DNA of 64,000 bases, taken from positions 38,463,929 through 38,527,928 of the forward strand of contig JAQNBH010000017.1 of NCBI GenBank assembly GCA_028752905.1, given 5' to 3'. The translations under genes and the position numbers were made by a program. Each line of letters begins with the position of its first letter. The stretch's first letter is position 1. The stretch is from Cladorhizidae sp. MBARI D1340-BT2. Taxonomy: Eukaryota; Porifera; Demospongiae; Poecilosclerida; Cladorhizidae. The notes below the pieces were generated by a model. That model was not told the origin of the DNA, did not search any database, and worked only from the letters and a program-made list of their open reading frames with translations. This document shows positions 1-11,900 of the stretch, piece after piece.

Positions 1-660
1 CACATAAGAAATTTCATTAATATAAATTTTTATTGTGAAAATTCTGGGGGGGGGGGGGGGGTGAAATCATTTGGGGGGGGGGGAGATATCCCAGGGCTTC
101 CCCCCCCCCCCCCCCCCCCCCCTGTATGAAACCCTGCCTACTCACCTATGTATAAAAAAATAAAAAAAAATAAAAAATTCCTCTGACTGAGCAGCCTCCG
201 ATCTCTTTTAATAGTTGCTCCAGAACTAACTAATCTTAGCAGAGTTAGTCTTTACCATGTATATTTATAAAGTGCACATGAAAAGACCACAATTATGTAG
301 TTAACCTGGTTTTGTTGTGAAAATTTTGTGCTAGCTGTTGTTAACCACACAATCTCATCATCCACCTTGCTTCTACTGAATATGAATATGATAGTACAAT
401 AATAATTATGATCAAAGCAGCTGCTAGTATTCTATACTTGATTTTAAAAAAAATCTTTTTTTTTTACAAAATAGTAAGTTCTCACCAACTAACTGGTCAC
501 TTCCTATATAAAAAACATGCAGTTACTTTATCTGTTGCTAAGCTCAATATTGCATGGTTGAGAAAACCAACCTTTCTGCACATCTGATGGTGTTGCATAG
601 CTCTGCAGTCATGTGTTGTAATACATCTGGTGCTGAGGAAAAGGGGCTGGTTTTCAAGAT
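1..660. other. Gene-poor left edge with homopolymer tracts
   Basis: Runs of G lie near 47-61 and 74-82 and a long run of C near 100-122, followed by A-rich DNA. I see no exon with convincing splice sites or similarity to the neighbouring gene family. Upstream exons of gene A presumably lie to the left of the window or are too diverged to recognise. Confidence 0.6.
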
Positions 661-665
661 TAGAT

Positions 666-780
666 ATTGCACATGCACACACATACAAACACACATACAC
701 ACATACAAGTGCACACACACACATACAAATGCACTCACATACACATGTATACACACACATACAAATACACACACACACGC
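666..780. repeat. (CA)n-rich microsatellite
   Basis: Imperfect CACA/ACATACA repeats run for about 115 bp. They create His/Thr-rich frames on + and Cys/Val-rich frames on -, which are repeat artefacts. Confidence 0.85.
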
Positions 781-853
781 AAGTGTGATGAATGTGATGA
801 TGATATTGACCCGATTTCTCGTTTACTAAGTCAAGAAACGATTTATAGTATAT

Positions 854-966
854 AATCAACTTGAAATTGTATTCTCTCAATTTTCAACTAGATGCTCTAG
901 CCTTTATCAGGAATTTATGCTAGAGAATCTAGTCGAAACATTGAGAATACAATTTCAAGTTGATTA
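854..966. mobile_element. Foldback MITE-like element, copy 1
   Basis: Two arms of about 46 bp (854-899 and 920-966) are near-perfect inverted repeats around a 20-nt loop. Both arms begin or end with the same AATCAACTTGAAATTG-type sequence. The flanking TATTGAGAAGG...TTATTATGTCAACT sequence recurs at the other two copies (25816-25970 and about 38005-38085). There is no coding capacity. It looks like a non-autonomous foldback DNA element. Confidence 0.6.
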
Positions 967-1149
967 TTGAGAAGGTTATTGTAATGTTATTATGTCAACT
1001 ATGTCAACTGAGAGGTCATTGAGGATTTATAGCTGTTGTAAAAGTTGGAGTCTTTGATACTCAAATTATACTTGTGGTTACTCAAGTTTGGGCATGGGAG
1101 GAAAGAGATGATTCAGTTTGAACATCCTCTGCTAGTTTACTATCTTGGT

Positions 1150-1342
1150 GATTTGATTTAAAGGTATACTGGAATTGATTATGGAGCTAAAAATAGAAAA
1201 ATCATCATTTAGAATGCTAATAAGCTATGCTAGAATTGATTATGGAGCTAAAAATAGAAAACACCATTTCGAATGATGTTAATAAGCTATGCTGGAGCTA
1301 AAAATAGAAAAATAGCTAGCCCTAGCCCCAGCCCTAGCCATT
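1150..1342. repeat. Short direct repeats and a CCCTAG tract
   Basis: The phrase GATTATGGAGCTAAAAATAG recurs with drift about every 60 bp (near 1180, 1240 and 1290). The block ends in a (CCCTAG)-like tract at 1316-1339, the same hexamer motif that builds the satellite at 44.1-45.0 kb. Confidence 0.6.
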
Positions 1343-1642
1343 TAGAAGGCTAATAAGCTACCTAAGTGAGAGATATAAGCTCTTCATTGTGTTTTGTGTC
1401 CATTTTGAAACCAAAGTCAAACCAATCTAAAGAGTGGAGACTATGCCATGATGAAGAACTTGGTGGTTAGTATATATATTGGTAGTGAAATTATCATTCT
1501 GTAAGATAGCTACACCATTTGTCCAGTCAAACACTCATTGTCCAATCCATACAATTAGGGGTACATGAATATGATTATAATACTAATTAATAGGTGCATA
1601 ATTCAGTTCTGTTACAATTCTATCATTACTGCAATGCTATAG

Positions 1643-3984
1643 ATGATAACAAGTATGTGACGATGGAATTTAACACCATCGTCTCGCAATTAGAGAATGA
1701 AAGAAATGTGCACAATGATATGCTGGAGCTCTTTCAGAAATCAATGGAGGAGGAACACGAAGTTCAGAAGTTTATTGATGATGAACTTGAAGTCCAGATA
1801 AGATTGAAAAAGGCATGTGAGGAAGAATATTCCAGAAATTTAAATTACATTGTAAAGATGCTGCTGACTGCTGCTAATGTAAGATTTAATTTTAGAATAA
1901 TGATAAATCATAAATCTTATGATTTTCATACCAATACAGCCAAATATAAATATTGTTCAGTCAGATCGCATGGAAAGTGTGCTGTTGAACTGTTATTAGT
2001 GGAATGTCAACAGGTGTGGCTAATATGATTATTATCTGCTGAAATCATTCAGATTTCTTTTTCAATCACCTTTTTCTTGGTTTTTATTGGCTATGCTTCA
2101 ACCAAAATACTTCAGTCTTCACTGATGAAGATTGTGAACAATAGTGAAGACTGAAGTACAGTGAAGACTGAAGTACAGTGAAGACTGAAGTACAGTGAAG
2201 ACTGAAGTACAATGAAGACTGAAGTGCAGTAAAGACTGAAGCACAGTGAAGACTGAAGTACAGTGAAGACTGAAGCACAGTGAAGACTGAAGTACAGTGA
2301 AGACTGAAGCACAGTGAAGACTGAAGCACAGTAAAGACTGAAGTACAGTGAAGACTGAAGCACAGTGAAGCTGAAGTACAGTGAAGACTGAAGTACAGTG
2401 AAGACTGAAGTACAGTAAAGACTGAAGTGCAGTGAAGACTGAAGCACAGTGAAGACTGAAGCACAGTAAAGACTGAAGCACAGTAAAGACTGAAGTACAG
2501 TGAAGACTGAAGCACAGTGAAGACTGAAGCACAGTGAAGACTGAACTACAGTGAAGACTGAAGTACAGTGAAGACTGAAGTGCAGTGAAGACTGAAGTAC
2601 AGTAAAGACTGAAGTGCAGTGAAGACTGAAGCACAGTAAAGACTGAAGTGCAGTGAAGACTGAAGTACAGTAAAGACTGAAGTGCAGTGAAGACTGAAGC
2701 ACAGTAAAGACTGAAGTGCAGTGAAGACTGAAATACAGTGACGACTGAAGCACAGTGAATACTGAAGTGCAGTGAAGACTGAAGCACAGTGAAGACTGAA
2801 GTACAGTGAAGACTGAAGTAAAGTAAAGACTGAAGCACAGTGAAGACTGAAGTGTACAGTGATGACTGAAGCACAGTGAAGACTGAAGTGCAGTGAAGAC
2901 TGAAGCACCGTGAAGACTGAAGTACAGTGAAGACTGAAGTGCAGTGAAGACTGAAGTACAGTAAAGACTGAAGTGCAGTGAAGACTGAAGTGCAGTGAAG
3001 ACTGAAGCACAGTGAAGACTGAAGCACAGTGAAGACTGAAGTGCAGTGAAGACTGAAGTACAGTGAACACTGAAGCACAGTGAAGACTGAAGTGCAGTGA
3101 AGACTGAAGTACAGTAAAGACTGAAGTGCAGTGAAGACTGAATCACAGTGAAGACTGAAGTACAGTGAAGAATGAAGCACACTGAAGACTGAAGCACAGT
3201 GAAGACTGAAGTGCAGTGAAGACTGAAGCACAGTGAAGACTGAAGTGCAGTGAAGACTGAAGTGCAGTGAAGACTGAAGTACAGTGAAGACTGAAGTACA
3301 GTGAAGACTGAAGTACAGTGAAGACTGAAGTGCAGTGAAGACTGAAGCACAGTGAAGACTGAAGTACAGTGATAACTGAAGCACAGTGAAGACTGAAGTG
3401 CAGTGAAGACTGAAGTGCAGTGAGGACTGAAGTACAATGAAGACTGAAGTACAGTGAAGACTGAAGCACAGTGAAGACTGAAGCACAGCGAGGACTGAAG
3501 TACAGTGAAGACTGAAGCACAGTGAATTACTGAAGTGCAGTGAAGACTGAAGTGCAGTGAAGACTGAAGTGCAGTGAAGACTGAAGTATTTTGGTTGAAA
3601 CATTTGGCAGTAAAAACAAAAATGCTGATCAAAAAACAAATCAAAAAACATTGGGTGTACCTTAGCTGCCATACATTGTTTATATATAGATATATGACGT
3701 ATGGTTAATGCATATTATGTGAGATATATAGCTGATCAGAATATAATGGGAAAAATCACTTCTAGCAGAACATTTGTAATTAACTTATATTGTGTTCCAC
3801 CTTGCAGGCAGAAAATAAAAACTTGGATTCGATCAAAGACTTTGTGGCGAGTGATTTCTTCACCAATTTCCTAGCCACCAAGGATTTCTCTGAAAACCTG
3901 AGTGCAAGTGCCCTGCTCAAAGAACTACACCATCTTGCAATTTCCTACTCTGATCACCTAAACAGTCCAAACTCACCAACATAA
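1643..3984 (+). CDS. Gene A (partial): last two coding exons of a coiled-coil paralogue
   Basis: Exon 1643-1878 (236 bp; acceptor ...GCTATAG, donor GTAAGA) and terminal exon 3808-3984 (acceptor ...CTTGCAG, stop TAA) join in phase 0. The first encodes a charged, probably helical segment beginning DNKYVTMEFNTI, with QLENER, KSMEEEH and EEEYSRN blocks. The second encodes an acidic C-terminal tail starting AENKNLDSIKDF and containing LATKDFS and KELHHLAISYSDHL. Both exons match gene B exons 10 and 11 in length class, phase and sequence; by my count about 46 of 78 residues agree for the 236-bp exon. The family is unknown to me. Upstream exons are not visible in the window. The intron between these exons carries the TIR-bounded minisatellite. 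I see no canonical AATAAA shortly after the stop. Confidence 0.7.
2097..3599. repeat. 17-bp minisatellite bounded by perfect 26-bp inverted repeats
   Basis: About 84 tandem copies of a 17-bp unit (GAAGACTGAAGTACAGT with C/T and A/G variants) fill 2140-3590. The block is bounded by 2097-2122 and 3574-3599, which are exact reverse complements over 26 bp, with outer end TTCAACCAAAATAC. The inner half of each terminal repeat is itself one repeat unit, in opposite orientations at the two ends. Because 17 is not a multiple of 3 and the unit lacks stops on the - strand, all three - frames are open for hundreds of codons. Those frames are artefacts. It lies wholly within the gene A intron. Confidence 0.9.
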
Positions 3985-5182
3985 ACACTGAACATGAGAT
4001 CTTTCAGAAGTGTACACGGTTAGATTTTGGAAGTCTTCTTCCAAGCCTAACCACATTAGTTTTTTTTGTGTTAAAACAGTTTGTTCATCCTCCCAAAGAC
4101 ATCAAACTCTAGTCATAGCCAATTCCTAAGCTAGCCATGATGTGTAATTAACATTCATTTCTTCTTGGTTATAATGCAGATTAGTTCAAATGTAACATAG
4201 CATTACATGGTGGTTGTTAACATGTTGAAGCTATGTGTAATTTATGAGAGCATAAAAAAATTATAGTCTCCCTTTGTTTATTATGCTAACACATTCATGC
4301 AAATAGGTTGTCTAGAGGGTGTATATATACATTTTTCAAAGTACCTTCGGGGTCAAAAAACCCATTCCCTCCTTTAATTAAACCTAATTCGTTTTAATTT
4401 TAGCTACGCCCACTTCCATATAAGCACCTTTTTAATTCTCCATGTAGAGCGTTGCATAAACATTACCAAGTTACGTTATAGAAGTTCTTACTGTAGTCAA
4501 AGTGGCACAACCTTCTAGGTAGAGGGCTCTGACATTAGGAATCATGCCTGTCATTCTGAGCCATAACTGGCAGCAAGCTGTCTTGTTGAAATTTAGATGC
4601 ATCAAAATATTAATATATTTCAGTCATAACATTCAGCAGTAATATGAGGTGACCACACTCCGCTGAGAAGTGCTGTACTATAACATATAAGCTGACAGTG
4701 CACCCCCTCAAGTTATAACTGTAGCTGTCGGGCCCACTTCTCTCCTCAGAGACAGAGAGTTAGTGCTAGCACATGATATAATCATCCCACACACATGAGC
4801 AGCTCTGTTGCAGCATGGATTTTTATAAGTCAACCTTATCACTGAATTGTGATACCTGCTAGCCTCACAAATAATAGGCCAGTTGTATAGTCGTTCAGGG
4901 GCCAGGAAATCTTGGGACGGGACAGTTGGAAGGCACAATGAGAATTGATGCAAAACAAAAAAATCTTCTTTGAGGTTTTCTTTCCCACATGGCAACCTTT
5001 TCATTTCACTTCAGAGTCTGCTAAGCTATATAATAGGAGATGAGAGGAAAAACAGGTTTTTACATGTTATCACACTTCTGATAAGATGTCTTACGATGAG
5101 GATAGTTACTAGCTAATCATTAACTGATAACGTATTGACCTAGTCCAGCCTCTTTACTGATCGCTACTAGTCTAACCAAGTG
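3985..5182. other. Spacer after gene A, no gene recognised
   Basis: The first ~80 bp after the gene A stop resemble the 3' UTRs of genes B and C (shared GGTTAGATTTTGGAAGTC-like phrase). The rest is AT-rich with only short, incoherent frames. Confidence 0.5.
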
Positions 5183-5982
5183 AGACTACTAACAGTGGCC
5201 CACCAGCCTTCAGTGTTTCTGCCACCTAGACTACTAACAATGGCCCACAGTGTTTCTGCCACCTAGACTACTAATAGTGGCCCACCAGCCTTCAGTGTTC
5301 TGCCACCTAGACTACTAACAGTGGCCCACCAACCTTCAGTGTTCTGCCACCTAGACTACTAACAGTGGCTCACCAGCCTTCAGTGTTTCTGCCACCTAGA
5401 CTACTAATAGTGGCCCACCAGCCCTCAGCGTTTCTGCCACCTAGACTACTAACAGTGGCCCACCAGCCTTCAGCTCTTCTGCCACCTAGACTACTAATAG
5501 TGGCCCACCAGCCCTCAGCATTTCTGCCACCTAGACTACTAACAGTGGCCCACCAGCCTTCAGCTCTTCTGCCACCTATACTACTAACAGTGGCCCACCA
5601 GCCCACAGTGTTTCTGCCACCTAGACTACTAACAGTGGCCCACCAGCCTTCAGTGTTTCTGCCACCTAGACTACTAACAGTGACCCACTAGCCTTCAGTG
5701 TTTCTGCCCTGTAGACTACTAACAGTGGCCCACCAGCCTTCAGTGTTTCTGCCACCTAGACTACTAACAGTGGCCCACCAGCCTTCAGTGTTCTGCCACC
5801 TAGACTACTAACAGTGGCCCACCCGCCTTCGTGTTTCTGCCACCTAGACTACTAACAGTGGCCTACCAGCCTTCAGTGTTTCTGCCACCTAGACTACTAA
5901 CAGTGGCCCACCAGCCTTCAGTATTTCTGCCACCTAGACTACTAACAGTGGCCCAACAGCCTTCAGTGTTTCTGCTGCCTAG
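5183..5982. repeat. 45-bp minisatellite
   Basis: About 18 copies of a 45-bp unit (ACTACTAACAGTGGCCCACC followed by a CAGCCTTCAGTGTTTCTGCC part). Because 45 bp equals 15 codons, it gives a periodic open frame (AHQPSVFLPPRLLTV) on + and another on -. Neither has any non-repeat coding context. A few units are 1-2 bp short, which breaks the frame. Confidence 0.9.
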
Positions 5983-7994
5983 GCATGTAATTAAGGAAAT
6001 CTGCAGGAAGAGAGGATAGATTTTTTTATGTGGTTTTGAAAAAAATTTCAAGGCACATACAGACAGAAATGAGAGTGGATAAGAACATGGGAGGGGAATT
6101 TTACCCATCGACTCAAACAGAGTGCAGTGGTAGGTGATAATCCTCATGGTGGCATTCTTCTTCCAAAGACACTAAAAGCTGCTGAAAGAGGTGCCAGCTT
6201 GTCTCTGTTAGAGGTGAACCAGAATGTTGCCCAAGTTGGCAGCCAATCCTGGAGATGGTGAGAATGGTTTCATCATTCCACCAGACCCTCTCTCTAGCAT
6301 TTCCACAATGAGTGGGGGGGGGGGACTGTTAATCAGGGAATGGTAGAGCAGGTAAGATGGGATGTTCTCAAGGGAATAGGAGAGGAATAATTATAATAAA
6401 GAGTTTTATAATTCACCAACTAGACTGGCTCTGGGCTCCTTGGCTGGCCAGCCAGAGCCCCATTCAGGACCTTATATGGTCAAATGCACTAAGTAGGTAA
6501 GTCTAGTGTCATTAGCACTTGTGTGTGTATTCTAATTGCTTTGACTATGGTCTAATGCATAACTAAGTAGGTAAGTCTGATTCACTAGCACTTAGTGTGT
6601 GCATCTTAAATTATTTAGTTCTATTTGTGTTCTTGAGTTGTGGGGGGCCACTTTGGTTGGGGATCCCCAGACAGGAACAAACACAACTCCTACTGAATGG
6701 CAATTGTCATTGTGGGTAGCTAGCTACCTTCCATTCCTCACCAGCTCACCATGCATGCTCCCTGGTGGTGGCAGTGCCAGCAACAAGTATGAGGGCCTGC
6801 AGGATTGAGATCGCCATCATACCCAAGGCTACAAGTCCCCCCCCCACACCAGTTTGGGGCATAGATGTAAGTGTGGGGTGGCTCTGCAAACCCAGAATTA
6901 GAGCCAGCACCTCCCTTCTTGGTGCCAGAGCTGCTCCATCCTTGGGGTCAGAGCTGAATACAGGGAAGCAGAGAAGAGGACACCATGAAGGGTATCATGT
7001 CTGTGTATTCTGTCGCTATTCTCAGTCCATCATACCTGATAGTCCCTGAAACAGTCTGTGATGATGGCACAGTCATATATCAGGTGAGTGGCATCTCCAG
7101 AGGATATCTTGAGACCCAGCCAGTATTCAAGGCAGAGCCGAAACTTTTGATTGTGAAGGTGGAGGCCCATGGCTGGGGAGGATGGGGGAGCAAAGAGGAG
7201 AGAGTGAGGGCACATGATCTGGAATCCAGGGCTGAATGAAGGTGGCAGTTGTAAGAGACCTTGTCTATCCTATTGGAAAGTGGACACTGTCAGAGAGGGA
7301 CATCGATGTCCTCCAATGAAAGCCACTGGGCATCCTAGCAGCAGTTACCAAATCAGCAACAGCTCCAAGTAGGTGGGTGGAAGGGAATACTTGGTGACCC
7401 ACGCCCCTGGTAACCAGATTAGAGATCTATCCAGAGAGCTAGTGAAGGCAACCATGAAAACTTGTACAGAAAATTACTACATATGCATCGGCTCATATTC
7501 TTTGCTAGGATACTGCCAGCTGTTATAAGCACGTGCTATGCACTTACCATGCACGTGGCTAACACATAATCTTAATTTTTCTCTCCCATTTTTAATTCTT
7601 GTGGTTAGTAGGACAACGAAAATATGCTGTCGAGACCAGCTAGAGAACTTGGAAGAGATGCTAATTTTTCCAGCATGGAGGGCCTTCCTCGATTTTGGAA
7701 AAGAGTGTCCCTCATGAGCCAGAAAGCTGGTGTCCTGAGGGGTGAATGGGGGGCAGCCACAGTAAAATTTAAGTTTTGGTGGGGAGAGCCAACACCATGT
7801 TAAAAAGCTGAAGTTCACGAAATCTGTGCGCACCCTATTGTTATTCGCCGCGGTCATATTCTTGTTTTCCCTTTCCATAATTTTGAACTGCTCTGCGCAT
7901 ATCCAGCAACTGGGTAGAAATAAGTGTCGGCGAGAACAACTTACGACATCCTAGAAGTCGACACGCTCGCTTTGACGATTGCTCTTGGGAAAGG
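5983..7994. other. Intergenic DNA upstream of gene B
   Basis: It includes an approximately 80-bp direct duplication around 6490-6600 (TAAGTAGGTAAGTCT repeated) and short unrelated frames. No exon is supported. Confidence 0.5.
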
Positions 7995-8114
7995 TATCAC
8001 CGCGCGTCCCTTGCATTTGCGCATAATTATGCGATTCCTGCGGGGTACGCGAAAGTTCACGCCGATATCCTGGCGTTCAGATATCTATTCTGTAACTGTA
8101 ATATTTAAGCAGGT
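7995..8114 (+). promoter_or_regulatory. Putative promoter of gene B (CpG-rich block shared with gene C)
   Basis: The block contains ACCGCGCG (about 7999-8006), TTGCGCATAA (8018-8025) and TGGCGTT (8071-8077). The same order, CCGCGCG, TTGCGCATAA and TGGCGTT, occurs just before the ATG of paralogue C (26688-26735). This is a local CpG-rich island in AT-rich DNA. Conservation between paralogues is seen directly; promoter function is inferred. Confidence 0.5.
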
Positions 8115-8884
8115 ATGGCTGTAGTTGCTACTCTATCCTTGATTGTGCTTTTTGTAATAGCACTCACCACACTGTTCAACTTGCAGATGAAACTTGCTGT
8201 ACTCATCGAAGGTAACACAAGTTGTGAACACAAACAAATTATTATTACTTACATCTTGCCATAATGCAGAAGTAAAAAATGATGATGCTTCAATTATTAT
8301 ACCAGATAATACTGATGTATTCATGGGAACTATTGGAAATAATGTTTTAAGCTCTTTTGAAACTCTTCGTCATGTTGGATCTGTGATTGGAGATAATATT
8401 TTCAACTATATCGGAAGGATTGGAAGTTCTGTACATACAATAGATTCTGACACTGGCACTAGAGCTAGAAGAAGCACTGATATCCAGAGATATACAGATA
8501 AAAATGGAACAGACACAGGAATTTTTTTTGTTTTTTTTGTGGTAAGGATGTGTTCTAATTTGGAATTACATATATACAATTATGAACACTCATTCTCTCT
8601 CATTTAGTGCATCACACTGTATATATTAATGAGCAAAGTGAAAGGTATGCGTGGATGGTAAATGCTGCAGTTGATACTGTTAATGTTTCAATTTTGTTCA
8701 TTAGATACACTGAGAAAATATGCTAATCAATCCACACATACTGAAGTGTTAATTGAAAGTACAGAGCATGCTAGGCCCGCACAAACAAAGAGAAGTGATG
8801 CAGGTAAGGAGAGTATGGAAGGAAAGTTATGAAGTGCTTCTCCAAAGTTCCAAAGTTAATTGAAATGTTGACAAAGGTTATGCC

Positions 8885-8929
<45 letters not shown>

Positions 8930-11900
8930 CATGCGTATGAGTGTGTGCATGCAGGGTGTAGGAAACATGTGGTTCAAATTCACTGGTATTGAAGGGATGA
9001 CAATAAATATTAGGAAATGTTATATATATATAATTGAGGAAGAAAATGTTGGAAGATCATGCCAGCAATTAATATTAGACTAGGTAGCACACCATAAGCT
9101 CATTGTGGGGAGCTCATTCAGATGTCCCTACAAGATTCCTATGATGTTTGAATTAGCACAAAAGTTGTTTATACATTGGCCATGACTGAGCTTGCGACAT
9201 GCTTCTTTGCATACACGCAATATTCAAAGATGATTAAGTATGTACCTGTTACTGTTGTCTTGATAAATTTAAGAGCTGAAAAGGACTATTCACTCATGGT
9301 TGGCACAGGTAACTGATGCAACAAGAATGATGATTATCAGTTTTATAACTTTAGAATGGTCAGCTGTCCAAGAGATTTGAAGTGTTATACTACAGCATTA
9401 AATACTACAGCATTAAAGTCAGGAGATCTGCTGTTCTCTTGAAATTCTCTTCAGAAGCAACAGCAGTAAATGTTCATCTCTGATGCTGATAGACTACAAC
9501 ACCAAAAACAGTTTTTATGTTTTTATGGAGTGATTCACATTCTAGCTTGCAGTTCAAAATGGCAAAAGAAAGAGAAAGAATGGGCTAATGTTTTGGTATA
9601 TAAATCAGGGACCATAGCACTTTATAACAAAACCTTGAGGTCAGGCCCAGTCAGACCTTCAATTCACTTAAATCCTTTGAAAATGGGAACGTTTTTTAAT
9701 GGTCCTCGTCAGTTTATTTCAGTTGCATTTGTGGCTATTTCATTGCTCCAAAAATATATCCTGTAGCTATGCCTTCACTAAAGTAGTATGCATACCTCCT
9801 TTATCCATCAAGCTGATCACTACTGTTGAGGCTGGTCATCACCGTTGAGAAACGGAAACATCCTAAGATTATTGACTTCGATGGATTCTAGCATACTTAA
9901 TGCTGAAATAGCTAAAACAAAATGCTATTAAACTTTTCCTTGACCTCACTCTGTCTGGTTGCTTGCTAATTATGGGTAGGTACATATGGAAATTTCATGC
10001 ATATTATCCAAAAATTCTAAAAAAATGCTGCCCAAAATTCCATACCAAAATGCTATATAACATTATTCTAAAACTCTTTAGCTACAAAAATGCCAGCATA
10101 ATTTATCAAGGCCTACCTAGTGAGGCAGGTTTTCCTGTTTTACCTGTCATAAATACAACAGGATATGTAAACAAGGAAATGGTTGTCCAAGACCAGGACA
10201 CTAGTGGCAGGTTTAAAGTATGTGGAGAGAGAAATGGCTGCAAAGTTCATAGCTGACAGGGGGATGCTGGAGTTTCATTATGACATAGCTAGTCATCTCT
10301 CAACATGCCTAAGCTATGGAGGTGGATGCGTCATATGTGATGAGGAAGAAACTATATCAAGTTGGCAAGGCAAAAAAACTCAGTTCCTTGGCATGCTTCA
10401 TTTGTGGCAGCTGCTATTAGAGGCCTGAGTATATACAATATGCTAAAATGTTTGCCTATTATTCTATGCTGAATTTCTTTTCCCCTGCCAATTATTCTTT
10501 AATGTGTCCATTATTCTTTTTTTACCTGCCTATTATTCTCATGAATTTAAAAAAATTCGTTAAATATAGATATGAATACAAGTTCAGCATTGATGATTAT
10601 AACAATTTTATGTTGTAACATAAGGAGTAGTTCAGTGATTAATGCCGATTTGAACATAAGGGATGTTTTCAATGTAATCTTGGAGTGTGCTGGTCTGCTG
10701 CTCATTGAAGGATGCCTTTAGAATAGAAAAAACACGTTCTGATGCTGCAGAAGTAGGTTGTACAAGCACTGCTTTCGAAAAAGCTGAAACCCTATGACGA
10801 AGTGCCTGAGCATTCTCCTTCCATTTATTGGGACAGAAGTTCTCATCAATGTCATCACACTTGGCCAGATAAAGTTGTAATTCCTTTTTCAGTTCCTCAA
10901 TATCATCATCTCTAGAGAAGAATGGAATGGCAGAAAGAGAATAAAGATCCAGTGCTGTTGGCTGCATTTCATGTGCTTTTTGTGGATGAAAAAGATGCGC
11001 AGCCTTAAAAGCTTCCAGAGGTGCTTGCATGCTTCCACACAACTGTTGCTGAAAGTAATTGATTGCTAGGTTTAGCACAATTTCCAGAATATTGAATCTT
11101 CTGTGGCTGAAGTGTTTATCTGTCTGGCAATTTTTTGAGACATTGCTTGAACATTGGGACAGTGTGCTGAATTTATTGCAGCTAAGGTTGTTTTTATTTG
11201 AACTTCACACTTCAATGCTAGGGGCCCCATCTCCTTAAAAGGAAATACGTTGCTTTGATGAAGTGTTCGCCCCAGTCCACAATTGCAGCAAGCTCCAACT
11301 GAAAATGTATGCACTTTTGCTTGTTAGTTAAATGCAATGCACCTTCTCATTCATGGATCAAACTGGATAATAAATCGATACGATGTTTAGAGATGCGTGC
11401 TCTAACTAAAGTGTATGACAAGGGGCATGCGCATGGTAAGGGGTCGCTAACATGGTAAGGGATCGCTGTAACAGGGAGGTACATGATACAAGGTGTGTGC
11501 ATGGAATGAATAGTTTAGATGATTATTGTCTATCTCCCCCCAAGTCCTTCGTCAGGGGGACTGAAAGAGTTAGGGAGCCTGTCCGTATCTTTGCGGGGGC
11601 TTTATGGTCCTCGTACTTCTCCGTAGGGTCTGGTCTGGGTTGGTGGGTTTGGGTGGTGGTGGTGGGATCTTGGCCAACGTTTTGGGGGCCAGTGGTGGTA
11701 GGTTGTCTCGGTGGTTCTGGGTGCCGGCGACAGCTGCGTATGTTCGGGTGGTGGCCGGCGTGGTAGTTCGCTGCCTCTGGGTTGTTGGTTCCGGAGAGCC
11801 AGGTAATGGTTGGCTGGTTGATGTAGCCGGGGTGATTGGTAGAGGTTGGCTGGGTGGTGGTGCCTGGGTGCCTGGTGATGAGTGGCTAGGTGGCGGTGCC

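Noticed and set aside
780..855. Possible upstream exon of gene A (CDECDDDIDPISRLLSQ frame)
   Set aside because: It does not align to any gene B exon and lacks a GT donor in the right phase.
2084..3672. Overlapping - strand ORFs of up to 517 codons (LQSSLYFSLHCTSVFTV repeats)
   Set aside because: All three - frames are open because the 17-bp unit has no stop in that direction. The same peptide period appears in every frame, which is a minisatellite artefact.
5183..5982. Possible CRISPR array or coding repeat
   Set aside because: Units are contiguous with no unique spacers, and the context is eukaryotic. The same reasoning excludes the other tandem arrays as CRISPR.
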